This document shows, in pieces, positions 1 to 6,499 of a DNA stretch of 10,769 nt (the first letter of the stretch is position 1; each line of letters opens with the position of its first letter). The stretch lies in the NCBI GenBank assembly GCA_030672555.1, contig DAOVGD010000129.1, positions 1-10,769 on the forward strand, read 5' to 3'. The translations under genes and the position numbers were made by a program. Source of the DNA: Desulfobacterales bacterium. Lineage in GTDB: Bacteria > Desulfobacterota > Desulfobacteria > Desulfobacterales > C00003106. The notes beneath the pieces are model-generated. The model was not told the DNA's origin. It searched no databases and saw only the letters and a program-made list of their open reading frames with translations.

Positions 1-902
1 CGCAGGCCTGTAAGATTGTATCCCCCTTCCAGGGTCATAGCGAGCCTATCGGAGGCATATTCGCCGGCAATGTCCATGAGGACGCGAGTAAGCGCGGCAA
101 AGCCTTGTGGGGTAACCCTCATACTGCCAAGAGGATCGCCGGCATATGTATCAAAACCTGCGGACACAAGTATAAGTTCAGGTTTAAAGGTACTTGCTAC
201 AGGACAAAGGATTTGCTTAAAGATAGTGAAGAATTCGCTGTCACCCTGGCCGGCGCTTAGGGGAACATTAACGGTATATCCGGTCCCGTCACCGTCGCCC
301 ACTTCTGTCAAGCCGCCGCTTCCAGGATAGTAGGGGTACTGGTGGGTAGAAAAATAGAGGACCTTTGGGTCCGTATAAAAACTATGCTGGGTAGCGTTGC
401 CATGGTGCAGATCCCAGTCCACAATCAGTGTTCTCTTTATAGAATACTGATGGAAGGCATACATGGCAGCCAGGGCAACATTATTAAAAAGGCAAAACCC
501 CATGGCGCGATCCCGTTCAGCATGATGCCCCGGAGGCCTTACCAGAGCAAAACCATTACGAACAGTACCGTCAAATATCTTGTCTATGAGCGAAAACAGA
601 CCGCCTGCTGCCAGTATGGCCGCCTTATAGGATAGGGGCGTGGTTTGAGTATCAGGGTCAAGAGACATGTGGGACACGCCATCGGTGTGTGCTACCCTTT
701 CGATATAAGACCCGCTATGGATCCATGCCAATTCATCGTGAGTTGCAGAACGCGGGGAAATGAGAAGCAATCTTTTCCCTATATCGTCGCTATCGAGCAT
801 GTCATAGATTGCTTCCAGGCGCTGTGGGCTTTCCGGGTGAGGATAATCGGCGAGATGCTCTTTGTAAAGGTCGTCCCGTACTATACCTGTGCTTTCTGAC
901 AT
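1..902 (-). CDS. Histone deacetylase family protein (class II/acetylpolyamine amidohydrolase-like), partial at the left edge
   Basis: Zn-dependent amidohydrolase that removes acyl groups from lysine or polyamine amides in the cytoplasm; the bacterial substrate cannot be read from sequence. The reverse strand gives 300 uninterrupted codons from ATG at 902 to the window edge, so the C-terminus is missing. Family motifs appear in order: RPPGHHAE with the catalytic His pair at residues 126-127, GFCLFNNVA (135-143), VDWDLHHGN with metal ligands D164 and H166, STHQYPYYPGSG (185-196), SAGFD with third metal ligand D251, and LEGGYN with the catalytic Tyr (295). The start is well supported: AAGGAG lies 7 bases upstream (910-915). 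It sits 50 bases after the outer-membrane protein gene on the same strand and is probably the last known gene of that operon. The family is certain; the physiological substrate is not. Confidence 0.93.
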   Translation of the reverse strand, partial: MSESTGIVRDDLYKEHLADYPHPESPQRLEAIYDMLDSDDIGKRLLLISPRSATHDELAWIHSGSYIERVAHTDGVSHMSLDPDTQTTPLSYKAAILAAGGLFSLIDKIFDGTVRNGFALVRPPGHHAERDRAMGFCLFNNVALAAMYAFHQYSIKRTLIVDWDLHHGNATQHSFYTDPKVLYFSTHQYPYYPGSGGLTEVGDGDGTGYTVNVPLSAGQGDSEFFTIFKQILCPVASTFKPELILVSAGFDTYAGDPLGSMRVTPQGFAALTRVLMDIAGEYASDRLAMTLEGGYNLTGL

Positions 903-952
903 AGCGCCTCTCCTTCATTAGAGACCTTTGCAAAACCATCAAAACTACCATT

Positions 953-1783
953 CTAAAAATAATGAGTCAGGGCCGCACCCAACCCATAATCCGGGCTGCC
1001 ATCTGATAGTCCTTTCAGTAAATAAAGTGATACCGCGTTATCCCCGTCTATGGTATATTCTCCGGTTAAGCTGATTTCCAATGGGCTATCGGACTCGTCA
1101 GAAGCACTTTCCGCGGCGTATATGGAAATTGACCCATCAAAAGATGCGGTGCACTGGTGGCTTACATCAGCGGTTATAGAAAAGAAATCGTCCAGGTCTA
1201 TTCCTCCCGGTGACCCTACGATATTATATTTTATATCTCCTGAGAACGTCCATTTTCTGATCCCTTTTCCCAAGCCAAGACCTAACCAATAATCATATTC
1301 ACCTGTACCCAGGCCCTTGTCTTCGTCAGCCGTAGGGAATTTTATGCCGGCCAGGATATAAAGTGCCGGTTCCTCGGATGTTTCCATGAGCGCTGCGTAA
1401 CTTCCGTCAATATAAATATCCCCGAGCCCGCTATGTGAGGTAGTGTCGATATGCTGTTCAGTAATCTTGCTCTTGCCGCCAGTCTTGTTTTTCTTTACGG
1501 GGACGGGGCGCCCTGCGACAGTAACGGTAGCACTTGTGCTCTGGTGTATGTATGGGATTGTGAGGTAAAAATCCCATTGATCACTAAAGGAATAACCGAA
1601 TATAACTGGTATAGTGTAGGTATCTGTATCTGTGTCAGTGCCATAATCGCCGGTATAGAAGTTAAAGCCGATTTCAGCGTATAGTTCATCCGTGGTTAGA
1701 TTTTGCCCATAAGTCATTTCGCTCCCGCAGAAAAAAGTTATTAGCACGAGCCCTGTTAGCCATAATCTAACATTACACTTCAT
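953..1783 (-). CDS. Outer-membrane beta-barrel protein, MetA-pathway (Phenol_MetA_deg-like) family
   Basis: 276-residue predicted outer-membrane channel or porin-like protein. Residues 1-26 form a Sec signal peptide (K/R start, hydrophobic LWLTGLVLITFF, likely cleavage near TYG/QN). Cys19 is not in a good lipobox, so a soluble-exported rather than lipoprotein leader is likely. The mature part alternates polar and aromatic residues and ends in Phe (ALTHYF), the usual barrel-assembly signal. The stretches GLGDIYIDGSYA, AGIKFPTADEDKGLGTGEYD and WTFSGDIKYNIVG resemble the conserved core of the family named after phenol-degradation MetA proteins, which are mostly of unknown substrate. Its ATG overlaps the stop of the upstream nitronate monooxygenase gene (ATGA), so translation is probably coupled; no good Shine-Dalgarno sequence is seen. 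A role in moving a hydrophobic or nitro compound would fit that neighbour but is inference. Confidence 0.82.
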   Translation of the reverse strand: MKCNVRLWLTGLVLITFFCGSEMTYGQNLTTDELYAEIGFNFYTGDYGTDTDTDTYTIPVIFGYSFSDQWDFYLTIPYIHQSTSATVTVAGRPVPVKKNKTGGKSKITEQHIDTTSHSGLGDIYIDGSYAALMETSEEPALYILAGIKFPTADEDKGLGTGEYDYWLGLGLGKGIRKWTFSGDIKYNIVGSPGGIDLDDFFSITADVSHQCTASFDGSISIYAAESASDESDSPLEISLTGEYTIDGDNAVSLYLLKGLSDGSPDYGLGAALTHYF

Positions 1784-3033
1784 GGAGTTCTCGGAGTAGG
1801 TAGTTGAATCTGATGATCGGCACTGAACTGATAGTCACGAAATACATGCTCTGCCGTGAGCAATTGGTAAGAGCCATCAGACAACCGGCGGGTAGTGTCT
1901 TTTAAACGGTAGACATTGTGACCACACGTCCAACAGCGGTAAGTTTTCATTTGGAGACAGAGGCAAATCTTATCTTTAACGATAATCTCCCCCCCAGGTT
2001 TTTTTTCGTAAGCATCATAGTAAGCCTTGGCGTAAGCGCAATTTCCCTGGCTGTCTAAAATGTACCCCAATGCTTCACAGTTGGGCTTTGTGGTTGCACT
2101 GAGGGCTGGTGTTTGCTTCAACATGCGCATAGGATAGCCGGTAGGAGAAACTGAATTGACAACAACATCCTGTTCTTCGGCCTCCAAGTATTTCTGTTTA
2201 ACATCATCCGGGAGTCCCGATTCCTTGGTTACCGTAAACCGTGTCGCTACCTGGAGGGCGGAAGCTCCCATTTGAAGAAAATCTGCACCATCAGTGCCCG
2301 TAAACACTCCTCCTGCAGGAATGACGGGAATCTTTAGATCTTCAGCCTTTAAAAAAATCAGGACTTCCCGGACAATCTCCTTTAGATCATATCGATGCCA
2401 ATCTTTGACGCCAAAACCTAAATGCCCCCCGGCTAATGGCCCTTCGACAATGATATAGTCCGGTAACCGTCTTACCCGAGATGCACGGCGAAGAAAGATT
2501 TTTAAAGCCCGAACAGACGAAACAATAATTCCAATTTTCACATCGTGGAAACGAGGGTGATCCTGCACCAGTTCCAGAGACCTTAAATTGAGTCCTGCAC
2601 TGAGGGTAATGCCGTCAATTCCTGCATCCATGGCGGCTATTAATCGGGTTCGCAACGTTCCCGGGGGGTCGTTCATCGTCAACTTTTCCATGCAGTTGAT
2701 AAAAATATCCCCTTCACCTTGTTTGGCCTCCATTGTCTTGCTGACATACAGCCGTTGGGCCTTTGCCAATTCTTCCAGATCGAAGTGAACTTTGGATTTA
2801 TCCCTGTTGCCGATATTCGACTGATAGCGTTTCAGTTTGTTCATAACAAAATGTGTATGAAAACGCTGATCAACCACTGTCGGAACTAAGGCATCCGAAA
2901 TATGCCCGATGCCCCCTAACCTGGCAGCTTCCAGCGCCAACTCTGTTGTGGAAATGTTGACACCCATTCCTCCAATAACGATAGGGACAAACTCTTTCTT
3001 ACCTAATTTTAGTCGAAAGTCGTCTATTTTCAT
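1780..3033 (-). CDS. Nitronate monooxygenase family protein (2-nitropropane dioxygenase/FabK-like flavoprotein) with a Cys-rich C-terminal tail
   Basis: 417-residue predicted FMN-dependent TIM-barrel enzyme. Known relatives oxidise alkyl nitronates to carbonyl compounds and nitrite, or act as enoyl-ACP reductases (FabK) or PfaD. The N-terminal part has VPIVIGGMGVNIST (residues 16-29) and a GGIGHIS turn (40-46). The core has IIVEGPLAGGHLGF (194-207), where H204 matches the family active-site His, then VIPAGGVFTGTDGADFLQMGA (237-257), a typical flavin-phosphate loop. After about residue 315 there is an extension with six cysteines (C319, C332, C357, C359, C367, C370) in NCE, NCAY, ICLCL and YRCWTC. 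Similar Cys tails occur in anaerobe members of the family and may bind metal or an Fe-S centre. It heads the operon; a weak AACAGG precedes the ATG. The true substrate cannot be told: many genes with this label are not proven nitronate oxidases. Confidence 0.85.
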   Translation of the reverse strand: MKIDDFRLKLGKKEFVPIVIGGMGVNISTTELALEAARLGGIGHISDALVPTVVDQRFHTHFVMNKLKRYQSNIGNRDKSKVHFDLEELAKAQRLYVSKTMEAKQGEGDIFINCMEKLTMNDPPGTLRTRLIAAMDAGIDGITLSAGLNLRSLELVQDHPRFHDVKIGIIVSSVRALKIFLRRASRVRRLPDYIIVEGPLAGGHLGFGVKDWHRYDLKEIVREVLIFLKAEDLKIPVIPAGGVFTGTDGADFLQMGASALQVATRFTVTKESGLPDDVKQKYLEAEEQDVVVNSVSPTGYPMRMLKQTPALSATTKPNCEALGYILDSQGNCAYAKAYYDAYEKKPGGEIIVKDKICLCLQMKTYRCWTCGHNVYRLKDTTRRLSDGSYQLLTAEHVFRDYQFSADHQIQLPTPRTP

Positions 3034-3044
3034 GCCTGTTCAAT

Positions 3045-3064
3045 CCGTAATAACCCGTAATAAC
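3045..3064. repeat. Perfect tandem repeat of 10 bp (ccgtaataac x2) in the nitronate monooxygenase leader
   Basis: Two identical head-to-tail copies (3045-3054 and 3055-3064) lie 12 bases upstream of the ATG at 3033, between the likely promoter and the start codon. One helical turn apart, they could form a protein-binding site, or they may simply be a slippage product. Confidence 0.6.
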
Positions 3065-3077
3065 GAAAATATATTAA

Positions 3078-3105
3078 CTTAAAATAAATAGAGTATATTT
3101 GTCAA
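3078..3105 (-). promoter_or_regulatory. Probable promoter of the nitronate monooxygenase operon
   Basis: A perfect TTGACA (minus strand, 3105-3100) is followed after 16 bases by TTTAAG (3083-3078) in a strongly AT-rich stretch. The -35 is convincing but the -10 is weak, and neighbouring hexamers are nearly as good. It lies about 45-70 bases upstream of the ATG at 3033. Confidence 0.4.
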
Positions 3106-3129
3106 TGTTTTTAAACATGTTTTCAAACA
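3106..3129. promoter_or_regulatory. 24-bp imperfect palindrome next to the -35, candidate operator
   Basis: TGTTT-N5-ACATGT-N3-CAAACA type dyad: the 24 bases match their own reverse complement at 20 positions, with a perfect central AAACATGTTT (3112-3121). It abuts the TTGACA at 3100-3105 on its upstream side, a placement typical of an activator site, although a repressor could also bind there. The cognate regulator is not in the window. Confidence 0.4.
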
Positions 3130-3217
3130 GGAGCCAATGAAATCACCGGCATAGGGTCATCAAATAATATGACTATTGAGTTACCTCACCACAAAAATCC
3201 AATAATTGTTTATATGA

Positions 3218-3325
3218 CAACAAGTTGCACGTTTCCATGCTATTGCAAATCCATTTACGTGGCGTGTTGAACAGAAAGAAGTTGCAAAGACATTGGTGAG
3301 TCAACTGAATAGTCATCTCAAATAA
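3218..3325 (+). pseudogene. Possible decayed C-terminal tail of an IS630-family transposase
   Basis: In the otherwise empty 3034-3357 gap, the plus strand reads 35 codons to a TAA, beginning QQVARFHAIANPFTWRVEQK and ending QLNSHLK. The A-x-P-F-x-W followed by a short charged helix resembles the extreme C-terminus of IS630/Tc1-mariner transposases. Stop codons at 3203 and 3215 close the frame upstream, and an adjacent frame reads LYDN just before it, so a frameshifted remnant is plausible. No inverted repeat or catalytic DDE part is visible here. The identification rests on about a dozen residues and may be chance. Confidence 0.33.
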
Positions 3326-3357
3326 TGAAATCTGATTTTTGGGAAAAAGGAAACCCA

Positions 3358-4863
3358 TCAAAGCCCCACCATCTGATAAATAAATTCCATAGCGCAATTG
3401 TCTCGCACGACCTGGGTTAGTCGATCGAACTGTGTTTCGCGAAAGGAATGGTAGGAAAGACCGTCTTTGTCAACGGAAAATCCTTTCTTTTCTTTGAAAT
3501 AGTTAATGAACGAGCGCCGGACTCTATCGTCATCAAAAAAACCGTGGATATAGGTGCCTAACACTGTCTTGTCTTCTGAAAGGAGGCACATACCGGGATC
3601 TGCTCCATCCAGTACTGGTGTTGCTTCTCCTTTGACCACGGTCTTTCCCATATGGATCTCATAACCTCGCACTACGGATCCTGCCTCGAACAGAGTGTCA
3701 TTACCTATCCTGTATAATCCCTGGCGCAGGGTCTTTTCCTTTTCGATGGTGGTCTCAACCGGAAGGATAGCAACCCCCTTAATCTTTTGTATGCTCCCCT
3801 CAATCCGGTTGGGATCGTAGATTACATCTCCAAGCATTTGATAGCCCCCGCAGATACCGACCACAAATGTCCTCTGTTTCCTCAGTCTTCTTATTGCCTC
3901 AAAAAAACCGTATTTTGCCAAATAGGCTGCGTCCGAGATGGTCGACTTACTCCCGGGCAGGATGATTACGTCGCAAGTTTCAAGCTCTATGGGGTGGCGT
4001 GCAAAATGAAGGTGGACATCCTTTTCGTGCGCCAATGGAATAAAATCTGTGAAATTAGAGATATGCGGAATCTGCACCACGCCAATATCAATATGTTCGG
4101 AGTCTGTTGTGATATCTGTAATGTCCGGAGGGATAGCGTCTTCCTCGTCTACGCGGATATCCCGAAAATAGGGAATCACCCCGAGTATCGGAACCGCTGT
4201 CATTGCCTCAAAAGAGCGGTTACCCGGTTCCAGCAGCGAAATATCGCCTCTAAACTTATTGATCAAAAAGCCCCTTACCCGCTCTTTATGCTCATTCTGT
4301 ATGAGATCATAGGTCCCTTTCATCCAGGCAAATACTCCGCCTTTGTCGATATCTCCTACGATCAGGACCGAGGCATCGGCAAACGCCGCCATCTGCATGT
4401 TCACTATATCGGTTGCCTGCAGGTTGATCTCGGCCGGACTCCCTGCTCCTTCAATAACGATAACGTCATAATCCCCGGCAAGATCCGTATATGCCCTTCT
4501 CGCGATTTCAAGATGTCGTTTATAATGGCTATAATAGTTTTTGGCATCCCGGTTTCCAGCGGGCTTACCCATTAGGATTACCTGAGAACAGTTATCCGCG
4601 GAAGGCTTAAGCAGGATCGGATTCATCCGAACGTCCGGTGCAAGTCCGCACGCCTCGGCCTGATAGGCCTGGGCCCTTCCCATTTCAAGGCCATCTTCGG
4701 TTACAAAGGAATTCAAGGCCATGTTCTGGGCCTTGAACGGCGCAACCCTCAACCCCTTATCCCTAAATATGCGACAAAAAGCTGCTGTTAAAACGCTCTT
4801 TCCCACCCCGGAGCCGGTACCTTGTATCATCAACGCCTTTGCACGATGTTTAATCATCATCAA
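3358..4863 (-). CDS. cobQ: Cobyric acid synthase (adenosylcobyric acid synthase, glutamine-hydrolysing)
   Basis: Cytoplasmic enzyme of cobalamin synthesis (CobQ/CbiP) that amidates carboxyl side chains b, d, e and g of adenosylcobyrinic acid a,c-diamide using glutamine and ATP. The 501-residue length is normal and the protein appears intact. The N-terminal synthetase domain has the P-loop QGTGSGVGKS (14-23), FKAQNMALNS (43-52), GRAQAYQAEACG (62-73), MNPILLKPS (80-88), VIEGAGSPAEINL (136-148) and GDIDKGGVFA (170-179). The C-terminal class I glutaminase domain has nucleophile C338 in VGICGGYQMLG and catalytic H440 in GTYIHGFF. Three consecutive Met codons open the frame. AAAGAG lies only 3 bases before the first, so the second or third Met gives better spacing. 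Other cobalamin genes are absent from the window and no cobalamin riboswitch is seen. The hairpin element at 4874-5038 occupies its immediate upstream region. Confidence 0.96.
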   Translation of the reverse strand: MMMIKHRAKALMIQGTGSGVGKSVLTAAFCRIFRDKGLRVAPFKAQNMALNSFVTEDGLEMGRAQAYQAEACGLAPDVRMNPILLKPSADNCSQVILMGKPAGNRDAKNYYSHYKRHLEIARRAYTDLAGDYDVIVIEGAGSPAEINLQATDIVNMQMAAFADASVLIVGDIDKGGVFAWMKGTYDLIQNEHKERVRGFLINKFRGDISLLEPGNRSFEAMTAVPILGVIPYFRDIRVDEEDAIPPDITDITTDSEHIDIGVVQIPHISNFTDFIPLAHEKDVHLHFARHPIELETCDVIILPGSKSTISDAAYLAKYGFFEAIRRLRKQRTFVVGICGGYQMLGDVIYDPNRIEGSIQKIKGVAILPVETTIEKEKTLRQGLYRIGNDTLFEAGSVVRGYEIHMGKTVVKGEATPVLDGADPGMCLLSEDKTVLGTYIHGFFDDDRVRRSFINYFKEKKGFSVDKDGLSYHSFRETQFDRLTQVVRDNCAMEFIYQMVGL

Positions 4864-4873
4864 CTCTTTGCTC

Positions 4874-5038
4874 TAGGAGGCTGTCCGAGAATTATGTCCG
4901 TAACGAAAAAGAGTGAGAACGAGACAAAATTTTCGCAAATTTGAGGAGAATAGCAGGCCTATTTGACGAAAACTTGCGGAAATTTAGGCCGTTTCTCACG
5001 CTTTTGCAGTAGGATCAGAATTCTCGGACAGCCTCCTA
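4874..5038. mobile_element. 165-bp MITE-like element: full-length hairpin with 20-bp perfect terminal inverted repeats
   Basis: The ends are perfect 20-bp inverted repeats: taggaggctgtccgagaatt at 4874-4893 and its exact reverse complement at 5019-5038. The interior also pairs in register, without indels, to a centre at 4956: GTGAGAA (4913-4919) with TTCTCAC (4993-4999), CGCAA (4934-4938) with TTGCG (4974-4978), and AATAG/CTATT around a 5-base CAGGC loop. Each end begins with the self-complementary dinucleotide TA, consistent with a TA target duplication as made by IS630/Tc1-mariner transposases; the element proper would then be 4876-5036 with 18-bp repeats. There is no transposase frame inside. 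It lies 10 bases from the cobQ ATG and 12 bases from the DUF1178 remnant ATG. An alternative is a structured regulatory or bidirectional control element. Confidence 0.7.
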
Positions 5039-5050
5039 TTAAGTGGTATC

Positions 5051-5107
5051 ATGATAATTTTTGATTTAAGGTGTGAAAATGGCCATATGTTTGAAGGGTG
5101 GTTCCGG
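5051..5107 (+). pseudogene. 5' remnant of a DUF1178 family gene
   Basis: From ATG at 5051 the plus strand reads MIIFDLRCENGHMFEGWF, which closely matches the conserved N-terminus of DUF1178 proteins (small, about 140-160 residues, with a zinc-ribbon-like CxxGHxFEGWF start). The match stops at codon 18 or 19. The frame then runs antisense into the end of the kinase gene, whose stop codon is at 5109-5111 on the other strand, and gives unrelated sequence. The rest of DUF1178 is not found elsewhere in the window. This marks a deletion or insertion junction near 5105-5110. It was probably divergent from cobQ. Confidence 0.72.
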
Positions 5108-5108
5108 T

Positions 5109-6212
5109 TCACCCTTGCCCTGATGGAAGCGGTAGCTTTATTAATATCTCAGTCCCCTTGCCCTCGGAAGACTCGAAGATTATCTCCCCCCCATGTGCTT
5201 TTACAACTAAGTTCGCCATATAGGTACCTATCCCCATTCCCTTCCCTTTTCCTGAGGTGGTATATTTTTCAAAAAATGTAGGGCGCAGACTTGCCGGAAT
5301 AGCACCCCAGTTCTGAACAGTAACCCATAAGTGGCTATTTGTATTCTTAATCTTGAGCTTTACTCTACGATCCGGAGGGGATGCCTCGATGGCATTTTTC
5401 AAAAGGTTGTCGATGGCATTTTGCAGATACATTCGATCCCCTTCGAAGAAAAGAACGTCGCCTATGGAAAGCAGTTTTTTGTTGTATATTATGGAAATAT
5501 CTACATTCTTTTCATCGGCCAGAAAATGCAACGTTTTTCTTGATTGTCTGGCAATATCCAAGAAGTTGAACGTTGTCTTATTAAGTTGAAAATGTGTTTG
5601 TTCTAAATGCGATATATCAAGATAGGCGTTTACCATGTTTTCCAACTGACCACTGCATTGTTGAATTTGTTTACAATATTCCAATTGAGCTTCATCCAAT
5701 GATGTTCTGTTGATGAGGAGGTTGGCAAAACCGATTATTCCTATAAGAAGAGATCGCATATCATGTTGCAGCATCTCCTGTTTTGACTTCATTTCCTCAT
5801 AGCTTTTCTTGTTCTTTTCCGCATTAAGGGTTTGTGCTTCCTGAAAATTTTTTTCTTTTACAGCGGCATTAACGACCTCGCAAAGTTTTGTTGCTTTGAC
5901 CGGCTTAGTTAAGTAGTCAAAGGCCCTGCAACGAATTGCTTCTGATGCCGAGCTAAAGGTAGGAAATCCTGAAAGCATAATGATTTGACAAAGGGGATGT
6001 TTGGCTTGGATAAATCTAAGGATGTCCACGCCGTCTTCTTGCCCGGGAAGAATCCGATCCACTACGGCAACATCAAACTCTTCTTTGGATAATATGGATT
6101 TCGCTTTTTCAGCATCTTCTGCCACAAATACTTCATGGCCTACTTCAGAAAGGATGCTATTATACAGATGGTGAATAGCTTCTTCATCATCCACGACGAG
6201 AATCTTTGCCAT
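5109..6212 (-). CDS. Receiver-histidine kinase fusion protein (response regulator/sensor kinase, no membrane segment)
   Basis: 367-residue cytoplasmic two-component protein in the order REC, linker, HisKA, HATPase. The receiver (1-118) has acidic D8/D9, phospho-acceptor D52 (VVDRILPG), S81 and K103 (LTKPVK). A charged coiled-coil linker (119-147) leads to the H-box LQHDMRSLLIGIIGFANLL with H150. The ATPase domain has N-box NAIDNLLKNAIEA (265-277), NWGAIP (301-306) in place of the usual DxGxGI, the FFEKYTTSGK lid segment (314-322) and GKGMGIGTY (323-331). The NWG...FFEKY...GTY form is a known subfamily variant, so activity is likely kept. No sensor or transmembrane domain is present, so it is probably driven by another kinase through D52. 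GGAG 8 bases before the ATG supports the start. It is an orphan: no partner regulator is adjacent. Its 3' end abuts the broken DUF1178 gene. Confidence 0.92.
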   Translation of the reverse strand: MAKILVVDDEEAIHHLYNSILSEVGHEVFVAEDAEKAKSILSKEEFDVAVVDRILPGQEDGVDILRFIQAKHPLCQIIMLSGFPTFSSASEAIRCRAFDYLTKPVKATKLCEVVNAAVKEKNFQEAQTLNAEKNKKSYEEMKSKQEMLQHDMRSLLIGIIGFANLLINRTSLDEAQLEYCKQIQQCSGQLENMVNAYLDISHLEQTHFQLNKTTFNFLDIARQSRKTLHFLADEKNVDISIIYNKKLLSIGDVLFFEGDRMYLQNAIDNLLKNAIEASPPDRRVKLKIKNTNSHLWVTVQNWGAIPASLRPTFFEKYTTSGKGKGMGIGTYMANLVVKAHGGEIIFESSEGKGTEILIKLPLPSGQG

Positions 6213-6265
6213 TCCAGACTCCGCTGGGAATTAAATCGAGGAAAGCGCTTTGCATTTCATTAGGT

Positions 6266-6296
6266 ATTATAATATATTACAAATATCACTTGGCAA
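6266..6296 (-). promoter_or_regulatory. Candidate promoter of the receiver-kinase gene
   Basis: On the minus strand TTGCCA (6296-6291) and a perfect TATAAT (6271-6266) are separated by 19 bases, slightly long for a housekeeping promoter. They lie about 55 bases upstream of the ATG at 6212 in an AT-rich divergent intergenic region. Confidence 0.4.
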
Positions 6297-6369
6297 CGTT
6301 GAATGTCAAGTTGAAACCGATATCCAAGTTCCGGTTATTATTTACAGCGACGAAAAATGATTTCTTCGG

Positions 6370-6397
6370 TTGAAGAATATTATAAACATGGTATAAA
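6370..6397 (+). promoter_or_regulatory. Candidate promoter of the small coiled-coil gene
   Basis: TTGAAG (6370-6375), a 16-base spacer and TATAAA (6392-6397). Transcription from about 6404 would give a leader of roughly 95 bases before the ATG at 6500. It faces away from the receiver-kinase promoter, so the two genes share a divergent control region (6213-6499). Confidence 0.45.
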
Positions 6398-6499
6398 GGT
6401 ATTTTTGAACTAACCTTGATCTTAAGTGAGCTGGCTAAAGAGCCCTTTACAAATACTGTTAGGATACTAACTGAAGAAACAAGCGGGAAAGGAAAAAGT

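Noticed and set aside
342..899. Two plus-strand frames (342-635 and 645-899)
   Set aside because: Antisense to the HDAC-family gene, whose catalytic motifs are read on the minus strand across the same bases.
921..936. gagacctttgcaaaac in the gap between the barrel and deacetylase genes, reminiscent of IS5-type terminal repeats
   Set aside because: Only one end is present, there is no partner repeat or transposase, and the resemblance is from memory only.
3173..3397. Minus-strand frame after cobQ; its internal ATG at 3358 overlaps the cobQ stop as TGATG
   Set aside because: The overlap looks like coupling, but the peptide has no recognisable features, overlaps cobQ upstream of that ATG, and lies antisense to the possible transposase remnant. 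Treated as chance.
3787..4575. 262-codon plus-strand frame antisense to cobQ
   Set aside because: It lies entirely inside the well-supported cobQ gene, and its translation is low in family-like character and rich in Cys/His/Ile from reversed codons.
4864..5050. Cobalamin riboswitch expected upstream of a cobalamin gene
   Set aside because: The space is filled by the palindromic element and no B12-box-like sequence is seen on the cobQ strand.
6416..6499. Upstream extension of the small coiled-coil gene from a TTG codon
   Set aside because: No ribosome-binding sequence precedes the TTG, whereas ATG at 6500 has a well-spaced AAAGGA; the extension overlaps the probable leader.
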